A DNA stretch of 64,000 nt from Pyrobaculum islandicum DSM 4184. Its GTDB lineage: Archaea > Thermoproteota > Thermoprotei > Thermoproteales > Thermoproteaceae. Within the stretch, counting starts at the first letter, position 1. The number at the start of each line of letters is the position of its first letter. The translations under genes were made by a program, and so were the position numbers. Below, piece by piece: positions 1-8,059 of the stretch. The notes beneath the pieces were generated by a model, which had not been told where the DNA came from, did not search any database, and saw nothing but the letters and a program-made list of their open reading frames with translations. The stretch spans positions 1,677,436-1,741,435 of the forward strand of contig NC_008701.1 of NCBI RefSeq assembly GCF_000015205.1, given 5' to 3'.

Positions 1-721
1 CGGCAGCCGTAGCTTTGTGAAGAAAGAGGAGTGGGGCGCCGAGAAAGAGAGCTTTTGTATATATAGTAGCCCGCCGCGCCTTCTCAATAGAGCTATAGAT
101 TCGCCCGTGTATAACCCCTGCCGTGGAGACTATCGCGTCCCCAACGCCAAGGGGGTCTCCGATGAGTTTTTCCAATGCCACCGCCTTCTCTAAGATTTTT
201 GCCATTTTTGCCCTCCGCGGGTCTACGGCTAGAGAAAGTGTAAGAGAGGCGGGGTCCCCCCTCCTCCCTCTGCCTAAGACCTCCCCTAGTTTTTTAAGAA
301 CTCTATATAGCTCTTCCACGTCTGAGGGGTCTCCAAAATGGCGTCTCAACTGTCTCCACGCCTCAGTCCACGCATCTCTACGTCCTAAGCCAAACCACGC
401 CCTTCCATATTGTTCAAGGGTCTGTAAATACTTTTCAAAGGCCTTTAGAAGCCTAACGGCCGCCTCTAGAGAAGCCCTGTGGTTTAGTCGACAAAGTGGC
501 GCAACTGCGCTGTAGTATTGCGAGTTTATATATATAGTTACAAATTTCCTCCACACGGCGCTGAAGGCTCTGCCGCCAAATATCGGCGTGCGGTAGTGGA
601 TATAATATGCGTCAACTGCCTCTTCTTCGCCGACGGATTTAACGCCGGCGATTTGCAAAACTTTCTTAGCTCTACTTCTAACTACGTAGTCGTTGTAGTC
701 AACATTAAGTAGAAGACCCAC
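1..721 (-). CDS. hypothetical protein, 3' end beyond the window
   Basis: An open frame of 240 codons runs leftward off the window with no stop. The GTG at 719-721 is chosen as start because a TATA-like TATAAATC lies about 25 bases ahead of it, as expected for a leaderless gene; a TTG three codons upstream is the alternative. The protein is soluble-looking, rich in Arg, Lys, Glu and Leu, with a tyrosine-rich N-terminal third (YYIHYRTPIFGG) and a helical middle. I see no catalytic motif, signal peptide or membrane segment and do not recognise the family. The gene diverges from the tRNA pair on its right. Confidence 0.6.
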   Translation of the reverse strand, partial: MGLLLNVDYNDYVVRSRAKKVLQIAGVKSVGEEEAVDAYYIHYRTPIFGGRAFSAVWRKFVTIYINSQYYSAVAPLCRLNHRASLEAAVRLLKAFEKYLQTLEQYGRAWFGLGRRDAWTEAWRQLRRHFGDPSDVEELYRVLKKLGEVLGRGRRGDPASLTLSLAVDPRRAKMAKILEKAVALEKLIGDPLGVGDAIVSTAGVIHGRIYSSIEKARRATIYTKALFLGAPLLFLHKATAA

Positions 722-883
722 ATTATTCAAACGCCTTAAAGATTTATACCACGGCGAGAAAGTATGTATAAGTGTAGAGTCCGTCTAGTCCTCTGTATAA
801 AGCTAGTTGTTACTAAGGGGAGTGAGATAGAACAGTTTTAATCTGCAGTAAACTTATTAAGGTTTTCAAATGTAGAAACAGAG

Positions 884-968
884 GCGGGGGTGCCCGAGCC
901 AGGTCAAAGGGGCAGGGTTCAGGTCCCTGTGGCGTAGGCCTGCGTGGGTTCAAATCCCACCCCCCGCA
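884..968 (+). tRNA. tRNA-Leu(CAG)
   Basis: Seven-base acceptor GCGGGGG pairs with CCCCCGC; the anticodon stem CAGGG/CCCTG carries the loop TTCAGGT, so the anticodon is CAG. The long variable arm is typical of type II leucine tRNAs. T-arm is GTGGG-TTCAAAT-CCCAC. No intron, and CCA is not encoded. It is identical to the tRNA-Leu(TAG) at 22207-22291 except for the wobble base. Confidence 0.93.
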
Positions 969-1012
969 TTGTTTTGGCGAAAGCTTTTTAACTCCGCCAG
1001 TATTATAAACCA

Positions 1013-1107
1013 GCGGCGGTAGCTCAGCCTGGTTAGAGCGCTCTGGGGCAGAGCCCCGCGTAAGGCTCATAACCGGGAAGTCCCGGGTTCAAATCCCGGC
1101 CGCCGCA
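1013..1107 (+). tRNA. tRNA-Met(CAT), elongator type, with 20-nt intron
   Basis: Acceptor GCGGCGG/CCGCCGC, D-arm GCTC..GAGC and T-arm CCGGG/CCCGG are clear. The anticodon stem closes only if 1044-1063 is removed as an intron (position 29/30): CTC joins GG to pair with CCGGG around the loop CTCATAA, giving anticodon CAT. The intron has the pattern TGGGG...CCCCGCGTAA also seen in the tRNA-Thr and tRNA-Ala genes. The acceptor end does not look like an initiator tRNA. A lysidine/agmatidine-type tRNA-Ile(CAT) cannot be excluded from sequence alone. Confidence 0.88.
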
Positions 1108-1112
1108 TGTCT

Positions 1113-1169
1113 TTATGATGAAGGCGTCGGGACACTATAGACTGATGATAGCCACCTGGAGGGCTGAGT
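1113..1169 (+). ncRNA. box C/D guide sRNA candidate
   Basis: A C box ATGATGA (1115-1121) is followed by a guide stretch, a D' box CTGA (1142-1145) that runs into a C'-like TGATGATA, a second guide (1151-1163) and a D box CTGA (1164-1167). Order and size fit archaeal C/D sRNAs that direct ribose methylation of rRNA or tRNA. It begins only about six bases after tRNA-Met, so both may come from one transcript. The overlap of D' and C' is unusual. Targets were not identified. Confidence 0.6.
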
Positions 1170-1225
1170 ACGGCCTTTTAAATAGCGCTGTCTATTAGAG
1201 AGATTTTGCAAAATGTTAAACGTTA

Positions 1226-1512
1226 ATGAGGATAAACCCCACCCTCTGGGGCAGGGCTTTCTTCTAGGCTATATTTTTCATGGCAGAGTGGTGAAGAAAG
1301 AGATGTGCTTAATACGGTTGGGCGGGTCGCTTGAGGACGGCTCTGGCGGGGGGGCGTCTGCCGCCCGCTAACCTCGGCAACAGCCGTGTTGTAAGGCTCT
1401 ACCCTGCGCTGGGGGAGAGCCGCCCGGCCCCTGGCACGTCATAGATGCCAATAAAGACACGGGCGAGAAGAAAGCCCCTAGGCGTAACAGCCTAGGGACA
1501 GGCGGAGGAGGT
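1226..1512 (+). mobile_element. decayed tnpB-type IS remnant
   Basis: The stretch 1400-1512 matches the 3' end of the intact tnpB at 45347-46648: it retains recognisable parts of the C-terminal codons and the terminal hairpin CCCTAGGC..GCCTAGGG followed by ACAGGCGG, but stops and indels break the frame. A GC hairpin at 1232-1255 (CCCCACCC..) lies on the left and resembles the left-end hairpins of IS200/IS605 elements. The piece looks like an internally deleted copy. It fills the gap between the guide RNA and the next gene. Confidence 0.6.
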
Positions 1513-1534
1513 CGGTCATAGTGTATGTTATCAA

Positions 1535-2140
1535 CTACATAGTTTGTTGTTTTGTCGATGTTATACACTCTGCGTCAAGTAGTGGGGTAAGTGGACTCTC
1601 GGCAACTCCTTCCCTAACTGCCCACGTGGCTGTGTGGAGAGCGGCTTTTGAAATTGGTCCTAGGGGGAGGGGGACTTCTACTATCTGCGGCGTATGTATA
1701 ACGTCTGCCTCTGGGCACGAGCCGCCGTATTGAGAGGCTATAAGTGTTAGATCGGGGGCGTATTCTCTAGCCCGTTTTATTAACGCCCTGGCCAGCGGCT
1801 GATCTACACAGGGTATAACTAACGCATCTGTAGAGATGGTATGTGCCAATATCCTATCGGCTAGGTTGTTATAATAGGCCTCCTCTAGTATTCTGTCTAT
1901 ATCTACGCCGTTTATGTCATATACACAACGGCCTCCACACGCCAGTTCAATTATCTTAGCTGCTCTGGCGTCTTTGATGGCGAATTTCTCTATTCCGCTG
2001 TCTATAAGCCTTTTTGCTACATACATGGCTACGTATTGAATATAGTGTAGAGCTGGTGTTGTATAAAGTGGTACAACGGGTATTTTCCTCCCTCTGTAAT
2101 AAACAGCTATGTTGTCTTGAGATATTTCAAGAGCTAACAT
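1535..2140 (-). CDS. hypothetical protein
   Basis: A 201-codon frame starting at ATG 2138-2140, only 26 bases from the divergent acyl-CoA dehydrogenase, so the two promoters must overlap. The sequence has an alternating beta-alpha feel (DALVIPCVDQPLARALIKRA, then a stretch ending QYGGSCPEAD) and four cysteines, but no motif I can assign and no membrane segment. I do not recognise the family. The 3' end reaches the edge of the IS remnant, so the C-terminus (STKQQTM) may have been changed by that insertion. Confidence 0.6.
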   Translation of the reverse strand: MLALEISQDNIAVYYRGRKIPVVPLYTTPALHYIQYVAMYVAKRLIDSGIEKFAIKDARAAKIIELACGGRCVYDINGVDIDRILEEAYYNNLADRILAHTISTDALVIPCVDQPLARALIKRAREYAPDLTLIASQYGGSCPEADVIHTPQIVEVPLPLGPISKAALHTATWAVREGVAESPLTPLLDAECITSTKQQTM

Positions 2141-2166
2141 TTAATAATGAGTTTATAGAGATATAT

Positions 2167-3384
2167 ATGGACTTCGGCTTATCTAGCGAGGATAAGCTTT
2201 TTGTAGAATCTGTTAAATCATTCGCTGAGAAAGTTATTGCGCCCAGATGGGTTGAAATAGACGAGAGGAAGTGGCCTATTGAGGAAGTGGCGGCGAAATT
2301 AGGCGAGGCCGGCCTCTTGGGTATGACTCTAAGTTCTAAATACGGCGGGCAAGAGGCGACGTTTCTACAAGCAGCGCTCGCAGTGGAGGAGTTAGCGTAT
2401 GCAGACCCATCGCTCGCCACTCCGGTGTACGTGTTGTTAGAGACCGCTTGGCCTTACATAGTCCAGCGCCACGGGCGGGATGAGGCGAAGGAGGAGGTTC
2501 TGCCGGAGGTTGTGGCTGGCCGCGCCTTCGTGGGCATAGGCTCTACAGAGCCGCAGGGGGGCAGCGACGTGGCGTCATTTCAAACGAAAGCAGTTAAAGA
2601 GGGCGGCTTGTGGAAGCTATATGGCGAGAAAAACATGGTGACTGGCGTATCTACAATCTTAAATTTGCCATATGGCGGCGGCGTAGTCGCAATTACAAGG
2701 ACAGGCAGACTTGAGGATAGACACAAAGGGATAACAGTCTTTCTAGCGCTTCTGAAGAGGAGGGGCAGAGTGACGCCGGGCTTTACCCATAGAGATTGGG
2801 ATGAGATAGGCCGCCATGGTCTCTCTACGGGCTATCTAACGCTAGACGGCCTTCCTGTAGAGGACGTTTTTATGCTTGGCGAATTAAACGGCGGGTTTAA
2901 AATCGCAATGGAGGGCTTTAACCTAGCCCGCACAATTATAGGAGCGGCGTCTATAGGCGCCACTAGGTGGTTGTTAGACAGAGGGCTTGAGTGGATTAAA
3001 CAGAGGGTGGTCTTTGGAAAGCCGATTGCAAGTTACCAATCGATAAGTTTCAAATTTGCCGAACTTTATGCAAGACTTGAAGCCGCGAGACTTGCAGTCT
3101 ATAGAGCGGCTTGGGTTGCAGATAGGTTTTACAGCGGCGATACTGCGTTTACAATACACGACGTCGCCACTGCCGGAGCTACAGCCAAATATCTATCTGT
3201 CAGTCTCGCAGTAGAGGCGGCGTTGGAAGTTATGAAGTGGTTTGGTGGCGCCTCTTACTTTAAGGAGACTAATATAGCTAGGGCGTTGTTGGGAATTTTG
3301 TCTTATTACGTCGGAGCAGAAGGCGCTGAGAATATACTTAAGTTGATAATTGCGAGAAATATCATTGGCAGAGAATTTGTTTAA
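2167..3384 (+). CDS. acyl-CoA dehydrogenase
   Basis: A 405-residue FAD enzyme of the acyl-CoA dehydrogenase family, which removes two hydrogens from acyl-CoA thioesters and passes electrons to an electron-transfer flavoprotein. The N-terminal helical domain, the middle beta domain with the flavin-contacting GIGSTEPQGGSD near residue 125, and the C-terminal helical bundle with the RVVFGKPI/YQSI signature near 280-290 are in the usual order. Length is normal. The open frame extends further upstream, but ATG 2167 is chosen because it begins the conserved FGLSSEDKLF segment and follows TATA-like sequence. Exact chain-length preference cannot be read from the sequence. It stands alone, divergent from a hypothetical gene. 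Confidence 0.9.
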   Translation: MDFGLSSEDKLFVESVKSFAEKVIAPRWVEIDERKWPIEEVAAKLGEAGLLGMTLSSKYGGQEATFLQAALAVEELAYADPSLATPVYVLLETAWPYIVQRHGRDEAKEEVLPEVVAGRAFVGIGSTEPQGGSDVASFQTKAVKEGGLWKLYGEKNMVTGVSTILNLPYGGGVVAITRTGRLEDRHKGITVFLALLKRRGRVTPGFTHRDWDEIGRHGLSTGYLTLDGLPVEDVFMLGELNGGFKIAMEGFNLARTIIGAASIGATRWLLDRGLEWIKQRVVFGKPIASYQSISFKFAELYARLEAARLAVYRAAWVADRFYSGDTAFTIHDVATAGATAKYLSVSLAVEAALEVMKWFGGASYFKETNIARALLGILSYYVGAEGAENILKLIIARNIIGREFV

Positions 3385-3406
3385 TTTTCCACAATAAAAT
3401 ATTTAC

Positions 3407-4099
3407 GTGAGGAGGATCGAGGGTCTTAGAATTCAGCTAGACGCAGTGAATTATCTTAAGTCAGTAAAAAAGCTGTTGGGCGTCACCTATAGAGACCTCT
3501 CGCCTCTGTTAGATCTTCCTGAGAGTGTGTTGTCAAGATATGTGACAGGCGATATGTTACCCTCTGTTGAGACGGCGCAGGAGATGTTGGCGAAACTTAT
3601 GTCGATGTATCCTATAGAGACTGTGGTTAAGGCTAAGCTTAAGCTTTATGACACATATGTCGACATGTCTTTTGTCAACCTTCCCGAATTTTGGCATCTT
3701 TACGAGATATACATAGCGCGTAAATTCGAGGGACTTGAGGTTGATGTTGTCTTAACAGCTGCAGTAGATGGAATACCGCTTGCCGTCGCCGCAGCCTCTA
3801 GATTTGAGGCTATGTTGGTAGTCGCCAAGCAATACAGAGAGCCAGGGGTAGAAAACTACGAATATACATATCTCAGAGAGGGGAGACCCGTTACACTATA
3901 TATCCCCGCTACGTATATAAAAAGGGGAGGCAGAGTTTTTATAGTCGACGACATTGCCAGGACTGGAAAAACTCTGAGGGCATTAATCGGATTATGCAAC
4001 AAGGCAGGCGCCCAAGTGCTAGGCGCGTCTATACTCGTGGCGCGTCAAGGCTTAAACATTGAGGCGAATTTTCCAATAGACATAGTCTATACATACTAA
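3407..4099 (+). CDS. HTH-phosphoribosyltransferase fusion, probable transcription regulator
   Basis: Two domains: residues about 1-80 look like a helix-turn-helix (GVTYRDLSPLLDLPESVLSRYVTGDMLPS), and residues 110-230 form a type I phosphoribosyltransferase fold with the PRPP-binding loop VFIVDDIARTGKT. Archaeal proteins of this build (GfcR/PyrR-like) act as regulators that use the PRPP site as a sensor, or as purine salvage enzymes. GTG at 3407 is used as start, 22 bases behind the acyl-CoA dehydrogenase stop. Regulation by PRPP or a nucleotide is inferred from the family, not seen. Confidence 0.8.
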   Translation: MRRIEGLRIQLDAVNYLKSVKKLLGVTYRDLSPLLDLPESVLSRYVTGDMLPSVETAQEMLAKLMSMYPIETVVKAKLKLYDTYVDMSFVNLPEFWHLYEIYIARKFEGLEVDVVLTAAVDGIPLAVAAASRFEAMLVVAKQYREPGVENYEYTYLREGRPVTLYIPATYIKRGGRVFIVDDIARTGKTLRALIGLCNKAGAQVLGASILVARQGLNIEANFPIDIVYTY

Positions 4100-4131
4100 A
4101 GGGCGGAAATATTAAAAATAAAATATACGAA

Positions 4132-4526
4132 GTGTTCAGAGCTTTTGAAAAAGCCGTCGATTCTGAGACCGCCGCTATACGAGACGTGGCGGTGGAGCTA
4201 GTAAAAACAAGGTGGGGCTTGTGGTACTTACAGCTAGAGCCTAAAAACTTGTCGCTGTTGTGTCCGAGAGAGATATAATAAGGGCAGTGGCACAGGAGTT
4301 AGACCTGGATAAACCTGCCATAGAATTAGGCAATAGGCCTATCACTATACTTGATTCAGACCCTATTTTAGCGGCTACGGAGACTATGCGCCGGCATAAC
4401 ATTCGTCATGTGGTAGTTGTAAATAAAGAGGGCGAGTTGGTAGGCGTGCTTTCGGTAAGAGATCTCTGCTACGAGAGGACTATACTTCAAGAGCTGGCTA
4501 GAGAGGAATATATTTTATGGGGGTGA
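4132..4526 (+). pseudogene. CBS-domain gene with frameshift and stop
   Basis: Compared with the intact CBS-pair protein at 26155-26583, this gene has the whole family pattern but in pieces. From GTG 4132 one frame gives a first CBS segment (DSETAAIRDVAVELVK). After an A-run near 4203-4207 the match continues in another frame (NKVGLVVLTARA), then meets TAA, then continues (KLVAVVSERDIIRAV) into the 88-codon frame that starts at 4260. One missing A and one base change would restore a normal gene. CBS pairs bind adenine nucleotides and regulate partner proteins. Sequencing error is the alternative explanation. Confidence 0.6.
4260..4526 (+). CDS. CBS-domain protein, 5'-truncated frame
   Basis: This is the longest undamaged frame of the disrupted CBS gene: 88 residues from GTG 4260, beginning inside the first CBS motif (SERDIIRAV) and containing one complete second CBS motif (ILAATETMRRHNIRHVVVV, then GVLSVRDL). 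If translated it would give a single CBS unit, which could still dimerise. No promoter of its own is evident. The next gene, queC, starts 10 bases after its stop and may share the transcript. Confidence 0.55.
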   Translation: MSERDIIRAVAQELDLDKPAIELGNRPITILDSDPILAATETMRRHNIRHVVVVNKEGELVGVLSVRDLCYERTILQELAREEYILWG

Positions 4527-4535
4527 AAAAATACC

Positions 4536-5366
4536 ATGGCTACTCTGGTGAAACCAGAAAGGCCTTGCCGCGCTGTCGCCGTCGTATCCGGGGGGCCTGA
4601 CAGCACGTGTTACGCCGTCCTCTGGCTTAAGAGGGGTTGCGATATACATGCGTTGTCTTTTCTCTACGGCCAGAAGGCGTCTGTAGAGGTAGAAAAGGCG
4701 CAACTCGTCCTTAGGAAGATAGATGAATTAGCCGCCGCCAGAGGCTGGGGGAGAGTTGTAGAACATAGAGTAGTCAATCTCTCTGCCTTGGGCGAGCTAT
4801 GGCGTGGAACACAACTGACAGATTCCTCTCTTTCTGTAGAGAGGGAATATACGCCGACGGTTGTCGTCCCAATTAGAAATGTCGTAATGGCGGCGGTTGC
4901 CACCGCATACGCCTATACAATTAGGAATTTTACCGGGGCGAAGACTTACGTTATTTACGGGGCGCATTACGACGACATAAAACCGCGTGAAGACACTTGG
5001 GAACCTCGATATCCGGACTGCTCCCCCGAATGTATAGAGGCTCTCCAGACGGCCTTTCGTATATGCCACTTCCGCGCTGAGAGAGACGTAGAGATCTGGA
5101 CTCCCTCTAGAGAGGGGCTTAAAAAGTCGCAACTCCTTAAGATATGTCATCAAGAGGTGGGCGATTTGATATACGAAACCTGGTCTTGTTATAAATCTGG
5201 CGAAGCCCACTGCGGAGAGTGTGAAAGCTGTAGAAATAGACATGCGGCATTTATAGAAGCCGGACTGCCCGACTGTACCACATATTTAGCCCCGCCCGGC
5301 CCAGGCTTTGAAAGAAGAGGTCGCTTCTATATACATATAAGTTGTGTCAGACGAGGACAGACCTAA
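4536..5366 (+). CDS. queC: 7-cyano-7-deazaguanine synthase QueC
   Basis: QueC converts 7-carboxy-7-deazaguanine to preQ0 with ATP and ammonia; in archaea preQ0 goes into archaeosine at tRNA position 15. The PP-loop ATP pyrophosphatase motif SGGPDS lies near residue 19, a conserved [12 protein letters not shown] helix near 115, and the zinc site is formed by cysteines near 217-230 ([16 protein letters not shown]). At 276 residues it is slightly longer than bacterial QueC. ATG 4536 sits just behind the CBS frame, suggesting one transcript. It converges with the nitrilase-family gene, leaving 22 bases between the stops. Confidence 0.92.
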   Translation: MATLVKPERPCRAVAVVSGGPDSTCYAVLWLKRGCDIHALSFLYGQKASVEVEKAQLVLRKIDELAAARGWGRVVEHRVVNLSALGELWRGTQLTDSSLSVEREYTPTVVVPIRNVVMAAVATAYAYTIRNFTGAKTYVIYGAHYDDIKPREDTWEPRYPDCSPECIEALQTAFRICHFRAERDVEIWTPSREGLKKSQLLKICHQEVGDLIYETWSCYKSGEAHCGECESCRNRHAAFIEAGLPDCTTYLAPPGPGFERRGRFYIHISCVRRGQT

Positions 5367-5388
5367 TTTTTGCTGAGACTTCAGATAA

Positions 5389-6198
5389 TCAAGCCCTCTT
5401 CATAAATCCGTCGTTCCCATGTTCATCACATAGCCTTCTGTATAAATGTGGCCTTCTAAGATATATAGTTGGCACAGTTTTTCTAGCTTCTTCTACAAGA
5501 CGTAGATCTATTAAGACCTCGCGATATCTCTCCCCAGCGCCAAGCTCTGCCTCTACAACGCCGAAGGGGTTTACCACAACCGACCTCCCTGTGAAGCGCG
5601 GTCCCCAGAGAGCTGAGACTGCGATGTACATACCATTTTCTATAGCTCTAGCCCTTGCCAAGATGTGTAAAATCTCCTCTTTTAGAGGACCTGCATACCA
5701 CGCGGCGGGGACGGCCACGAGGTCGGCTCCTGCCAAAGCTAATTCTCTAAACACCTCTGGAAACCTTAGCTCAAAACATACTGCAAAGGCGACTCTGGCC
5801 CCCCTCACTGTATAGACTTGCGAAAGTTCGGCGCCTGGCTCTACAAACTCAGACTCTTTATAGCCGTAGGCGTCGAAGAGATGCGTCTTCCGATACAACC
5901 CCACTACCCTCCCCCCTGGATCTACTAAAACTGTAGTGTTATACACCTTCGGCCTAGGCCCCCGCTCTAGGAACCCCCCGACCACATAGGCGCCGAGCTC
6001 TCTTGCCAAACGTCCAATTAAGCTGGTGAAATCTTCGATAGCTACTGCCTTATTCCAAATCTCCTCCGGGGGGAGCCCGGTGGGGTCGAACATAGAGTAC
6101 TCTGGTAGAAGCAGTAGATCTGGCTCAGACCTTCCCACGAGACTTCTTAATTTATCTAAGTTACCAGGGGAAATCTGAGCTATGCCCAACCTAAACAT
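5389..6198 (-). CDS. carbon-nitrogen hydrolase (nitrilase/omega-amidase family)
   Basis: The 269-residue protein has the Glu-Lys-Cys triad of the nitrilase superfamily in order: Glu in LLLPEYSMFD, Lys in YRKTHLFD and the nucleophile Cys in AVCFELRFPE. These enzymes hydrolyse amides, carbamoyl groups or omega-amides such as those made by transamination of glutamine. Length fits a stand-alone single-domain member; it is soluble, with no signal peptide. ATG 6196-6198 lies 27 bases from the divergent LysE gene, so promoters are shared. The precise substrate cannot be predicted. Confidence 0.85.
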   Translation of the reverse strand: MFRLGIAQISPGNLDKLRSLVGRSEPDLLLLPEYSMFDPTGLPPEEIWNKAVAIEDFTSLIGRLARELGAYVVGGFLERGPRPKVYNTTVLVDPGGRVVGLYRKTHLFDAYGYKESEFVEPGAELSQVYTVRGARVAFAVCFELRFPEVFRELALAGADLVAVPAAWYAGPLKEEILHILARARAIENGMYIAVSALWGPRFTGRSVVVNPFGVVEAELGAGERYREVLIDLRLVEEARKTVPTIYLRRPHLYRRLCDEHGNDGFMKRA

Positions 6199-6225
6199 TA
6201 TAAAGGAGGATCTACGGGTTTAAAC

Positions 6226-6840
6226 ATGTTAAACTTAATCCTCTCCATAACACTGATAACTCCATCTGGCGCATTTTCTCCAGGCCCCCTCACTGCTTCT
6301 GCAGTGGCATTGGGGGCAACTCGCGGATGGAGAGCAGGTCTCTATGTCGCCGCCGGCCACATGGCCTTTGAGCTTCCCTACGTTACAGCCCTCGTCTATG
6401 CCTTCAGCAAGATCAACGTCGAGACCTATAAGCTCCCCTTGACCGTAGCCGCCCTCGCCTTCATACTATATTTCACGTACCTCCTCCTAAGAGACGCCTG
6501 GAGGATAGCCAGAGGTAGGCCGCCAGCCATCCCCACGTCTAAATTTACAAACCCTCTGGTGGCAGGCATAGCGTTAACGGCTCTAAACCCCTACTTTCTC
6601 CTCTGGTGGATAACGGTGGCCGGCCCCATAGTGGCGGAGCTCGCCGCCCAACCCCCCTATGTCTTTGCCGCGGTATATGCCGCACACGTCTGGATGGACT
6701 ACCTCTGGCTAGTACTCATGGCGTCTCTTGGAAATGCCGCGTCGCGTCTCCTCTCGGCGAAGGGCTACGCCGCCTTTCTCGCTGCTCTAGCCATCATGTT
6801 GTTATACTTCGGCGTTGAGCTACTGCGTAAGCTCTTTTAA
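6226..6840 (+). CDS. LysE/RhtB-family amino-acid exporter
   Basis: A 204-residue membrane protein with about six hydrophobic segments. The N-terminal motif SPGPLTASAVALGATRGW matches the PGP..A...G.R.G signature of LysE/RhtB translocators, which export basic or small neutral amino acids; a second family feature is NPYFLLWWITV near residue 120. ATG 6226 follows a TATA-like stretch and is divergent from the nitrilase-family gene. The last 21 bases overlap the end of the convergent DUF72 gene. Substrate is unknown. Confidence 0.82.
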   Translation: MLNLILSITLITPSGAFSPGPLTASAVALGATRGWRAGLYVAAGHMAFELPYVTALVYAFSKINVETYKLPLTVAALAFILYFTYLLLRDAWRIARGRPPAIPTSKFTNPLVAGIALTALNPYFLLWWITVAGPIVAELAAQPPYVFAAVYAAHVWMDYLWLVLMASLGNAASRLLSAKGYAAFLAALAIMLLYFGVELLRKLF

Positions 6841-7515
6841 AATTGTAAACATAGCCCTGGCGTTTTCTAACATGGCGTGGTTGTTGTTGAAAAAGACATA
6901 GGCCCTCTCCGGCTTAAGTTCTATAATTTTCTGTGCAACCTCTCTAAGCTCCTCTTCGTCATAGTAATGTGAATACCAAAGCGTTCGTCCGTGCATCCGT
7001 AGATACACGGTTCCCCCAGCTTCTACGATCCAAACCCAATCTGGCGAATCTATAGAAACGGGGGTAAAGCCCACATCCTCAGCCCATTCCACAATGTCTT
7101 TACTAAACCAGCTGGGGTGTCTAAATTCAAACGCCGCCCTCCTCCCGAGCAAGCCGGCAATTTTCTCCACTCGTGACATATTGACGCTAGATTTGACAAA
7201 GATAGGCGGCATTTGGAAAAGATAGAAATCTACATATGGGTCAAGCGGCTTGAACACTTCGAAAAACCTTTTCAACAGCTCTAGTGCTCTATCAGAAAGT
7301 CTGCCGAAGTGGGTAACCCCTCTATACACCTTCACAGCCCACCTAAGCCCACCGCCGACTTTTGCCCACTTCGCCGTTTGTCTCTTAGTGGGAAATCTGT
7401 AGAAACTGGCGTTGAGCTCAACGGCGTTAAGCCCGCTCTGTTCCACATACCATTCAAGCGACTTGCCTAAATTCCAAGAATAGAGCCACCCAGACGTCCC
7501 AACAAACACCTCCAT
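6820..7515 (-). CDS. DUF72 family protein
   Basis: A 231-residue TIM-barrel-like protein of the DUF72 (YecE) family. Recognisable features: the N-terminal VGTSGWLY strand, the ELNASFYRFP segment, FEFRHPSW, and the C-terminal AYVFFNNNH that lines the predicted active site. The biochemical function of the family is unknown. ATG 7515 is preferred; a GTG three codons upstream is also possible. The 3' end overlaps the end of the convergent LysE gene. Confidence 0.85.
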   Translation of the reverse strand: MEVFVGTSGWLYSWNLGKSLEWYVEQSGLNAVELNASFYRFPTKRQTAKWAKVGGGLRWAVKVYRGVTHFGRLSDRALELLKRFFEVFKPLDPYVDFYLFQMPPIFVKSSVNMSRVEKIAGLLGRRAAFEFRHPSWFSKDIVEWAEDVGFTPVSIDSPDWVWIVEAGGTVYLRMHGRTLWYSHYYDEEELREVAQKIIELKPERAYVFFNNNHAMLENARAMFTILKELTQ

Positions 7516-7692
7516 AGACAACACTAGACCTACACAAAAACTTGTTTACCGCTATTGCAACCGCCCATTTTTTCGGCAACTAGACTCATACTGCCGCAGT
7601 AGCGTTCTGAAAAGCAGCATGTATGCCAAGCCTCTTCTCCCGACCCCTGAGACCTTGATAGAGGCCGGCCTCTTATATGTTTATAACTAAAA

Positions 7693-7717
7693 GTCTCGCC
7701 CCTCAAGGCGGGGAGAC
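7693..7717. repeat. GC-rich hairpin resembling IS200/IS605 end hairpins
   Basis: GTCTC..CCCC at the left pairs with GGGG..GAGAC at the right around a short TCAA loop. Similar GC hairpins lie at 1232-1255, 12123-12142 and 20854-20868. Such hairpins sit at the ends of IS200/IS605 elements; here no transposase gene is left. Confidence 0.4.
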
Positions 7718-7722
7718 AAGTT

Positions 7723-7848
7723 ATGCAGTATATAGTGACCGCCCATAGATTTATAAAACAAATGTATAAAGTTGCGGCTAAAACATCAGCCGCCGTCTTA
7801 ACGGCTGTTGCTCATGAAAAATATCTAGATTCGCTAAGGGAGTTCTAA
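7723..7848 (+). CDS. possible small protein, 41 residues
   Basis: An open frame from ATG 7723 to TAA 7846-7848, beginning MQYIVTAHRFIKQM and ending EKYLDSLREF, with an Ala-rich centre. An internal ATG (7762) would give 28 residues and has a TATA-like TTTATAAAA just upstream. It starts six bases behind the GC hairpin, so it may be a fragment of a lost element rather than a live gene. Not recognised. Confidence 0.25.
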   Translation: MQYIVTAHRFIKQMYKVAAKTSAAVLTAVAHEKYLDSLREF

Positions 7849-7926
7849 AAACTCCTAGGGCGCTTTGCCAATCTAAAGCTATTGTTGTTGGCGAAAAACT
7901 TTTTAAAGTGAGCCGTAGTTAGAGCC

Positions 7927-8059
7927 GCCCCGGCTAGACGGGGGCCGTAGCCAGCCGGCTACCCCAACCGGTAGTATAGCCCGGACTAGTATATGGCCAT
8001 GTGCCAGCTAAAGCGGGCCTGTCGAGCCCGTGACCCGGGTTCAAATCCCGGCCGGGGCG
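7927..8059 (+). tRNA. tRNA-Asp(GTC) with two introns
   Basis: The 3' part is plain: anticodon arm CGGGC-CTGTCGA-GCCCG gives anticodon GTC, T-arm CCGGG/CCCGG, acceptor CCGGGGC, discriminator G. The matching 5' strand GCCCCGG is at 7927-7933 but is parted from TAGTATAG by 38 bases (about 7934-7971, boundaries movable by up to four bases), so an intron lies at the base of the acceptor stem. A second intron of 20 bases (7993-8012) lies between D-arm and anticodon stem, about position 25/26. CCA follows directly (8060-8062). Confidence 0.85.

Larger units (their letters stand above)
7516..7926. other. intergenic region with GC hairpin
   Basis: No family-level gene is visible between the DUF72 start and tRNA-Asp. 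It holds a GC-rich inverted repeat (7693-7717), a possible 41-codon ORF behind it, and an A/T-rich stretch just ahead of tRNA-Asp (aaaaactttttaaag, 7893-7908) that is probably the tRNA promoter. Confidence 0.5.

Noticed and set aside
813-1070. 85-codon minus-strand frame over the tRNA-Leu/tRNA-Met pair
   Set aside because: It is the antisense of two well-formed tRNA genes and codes no recognisable protein.
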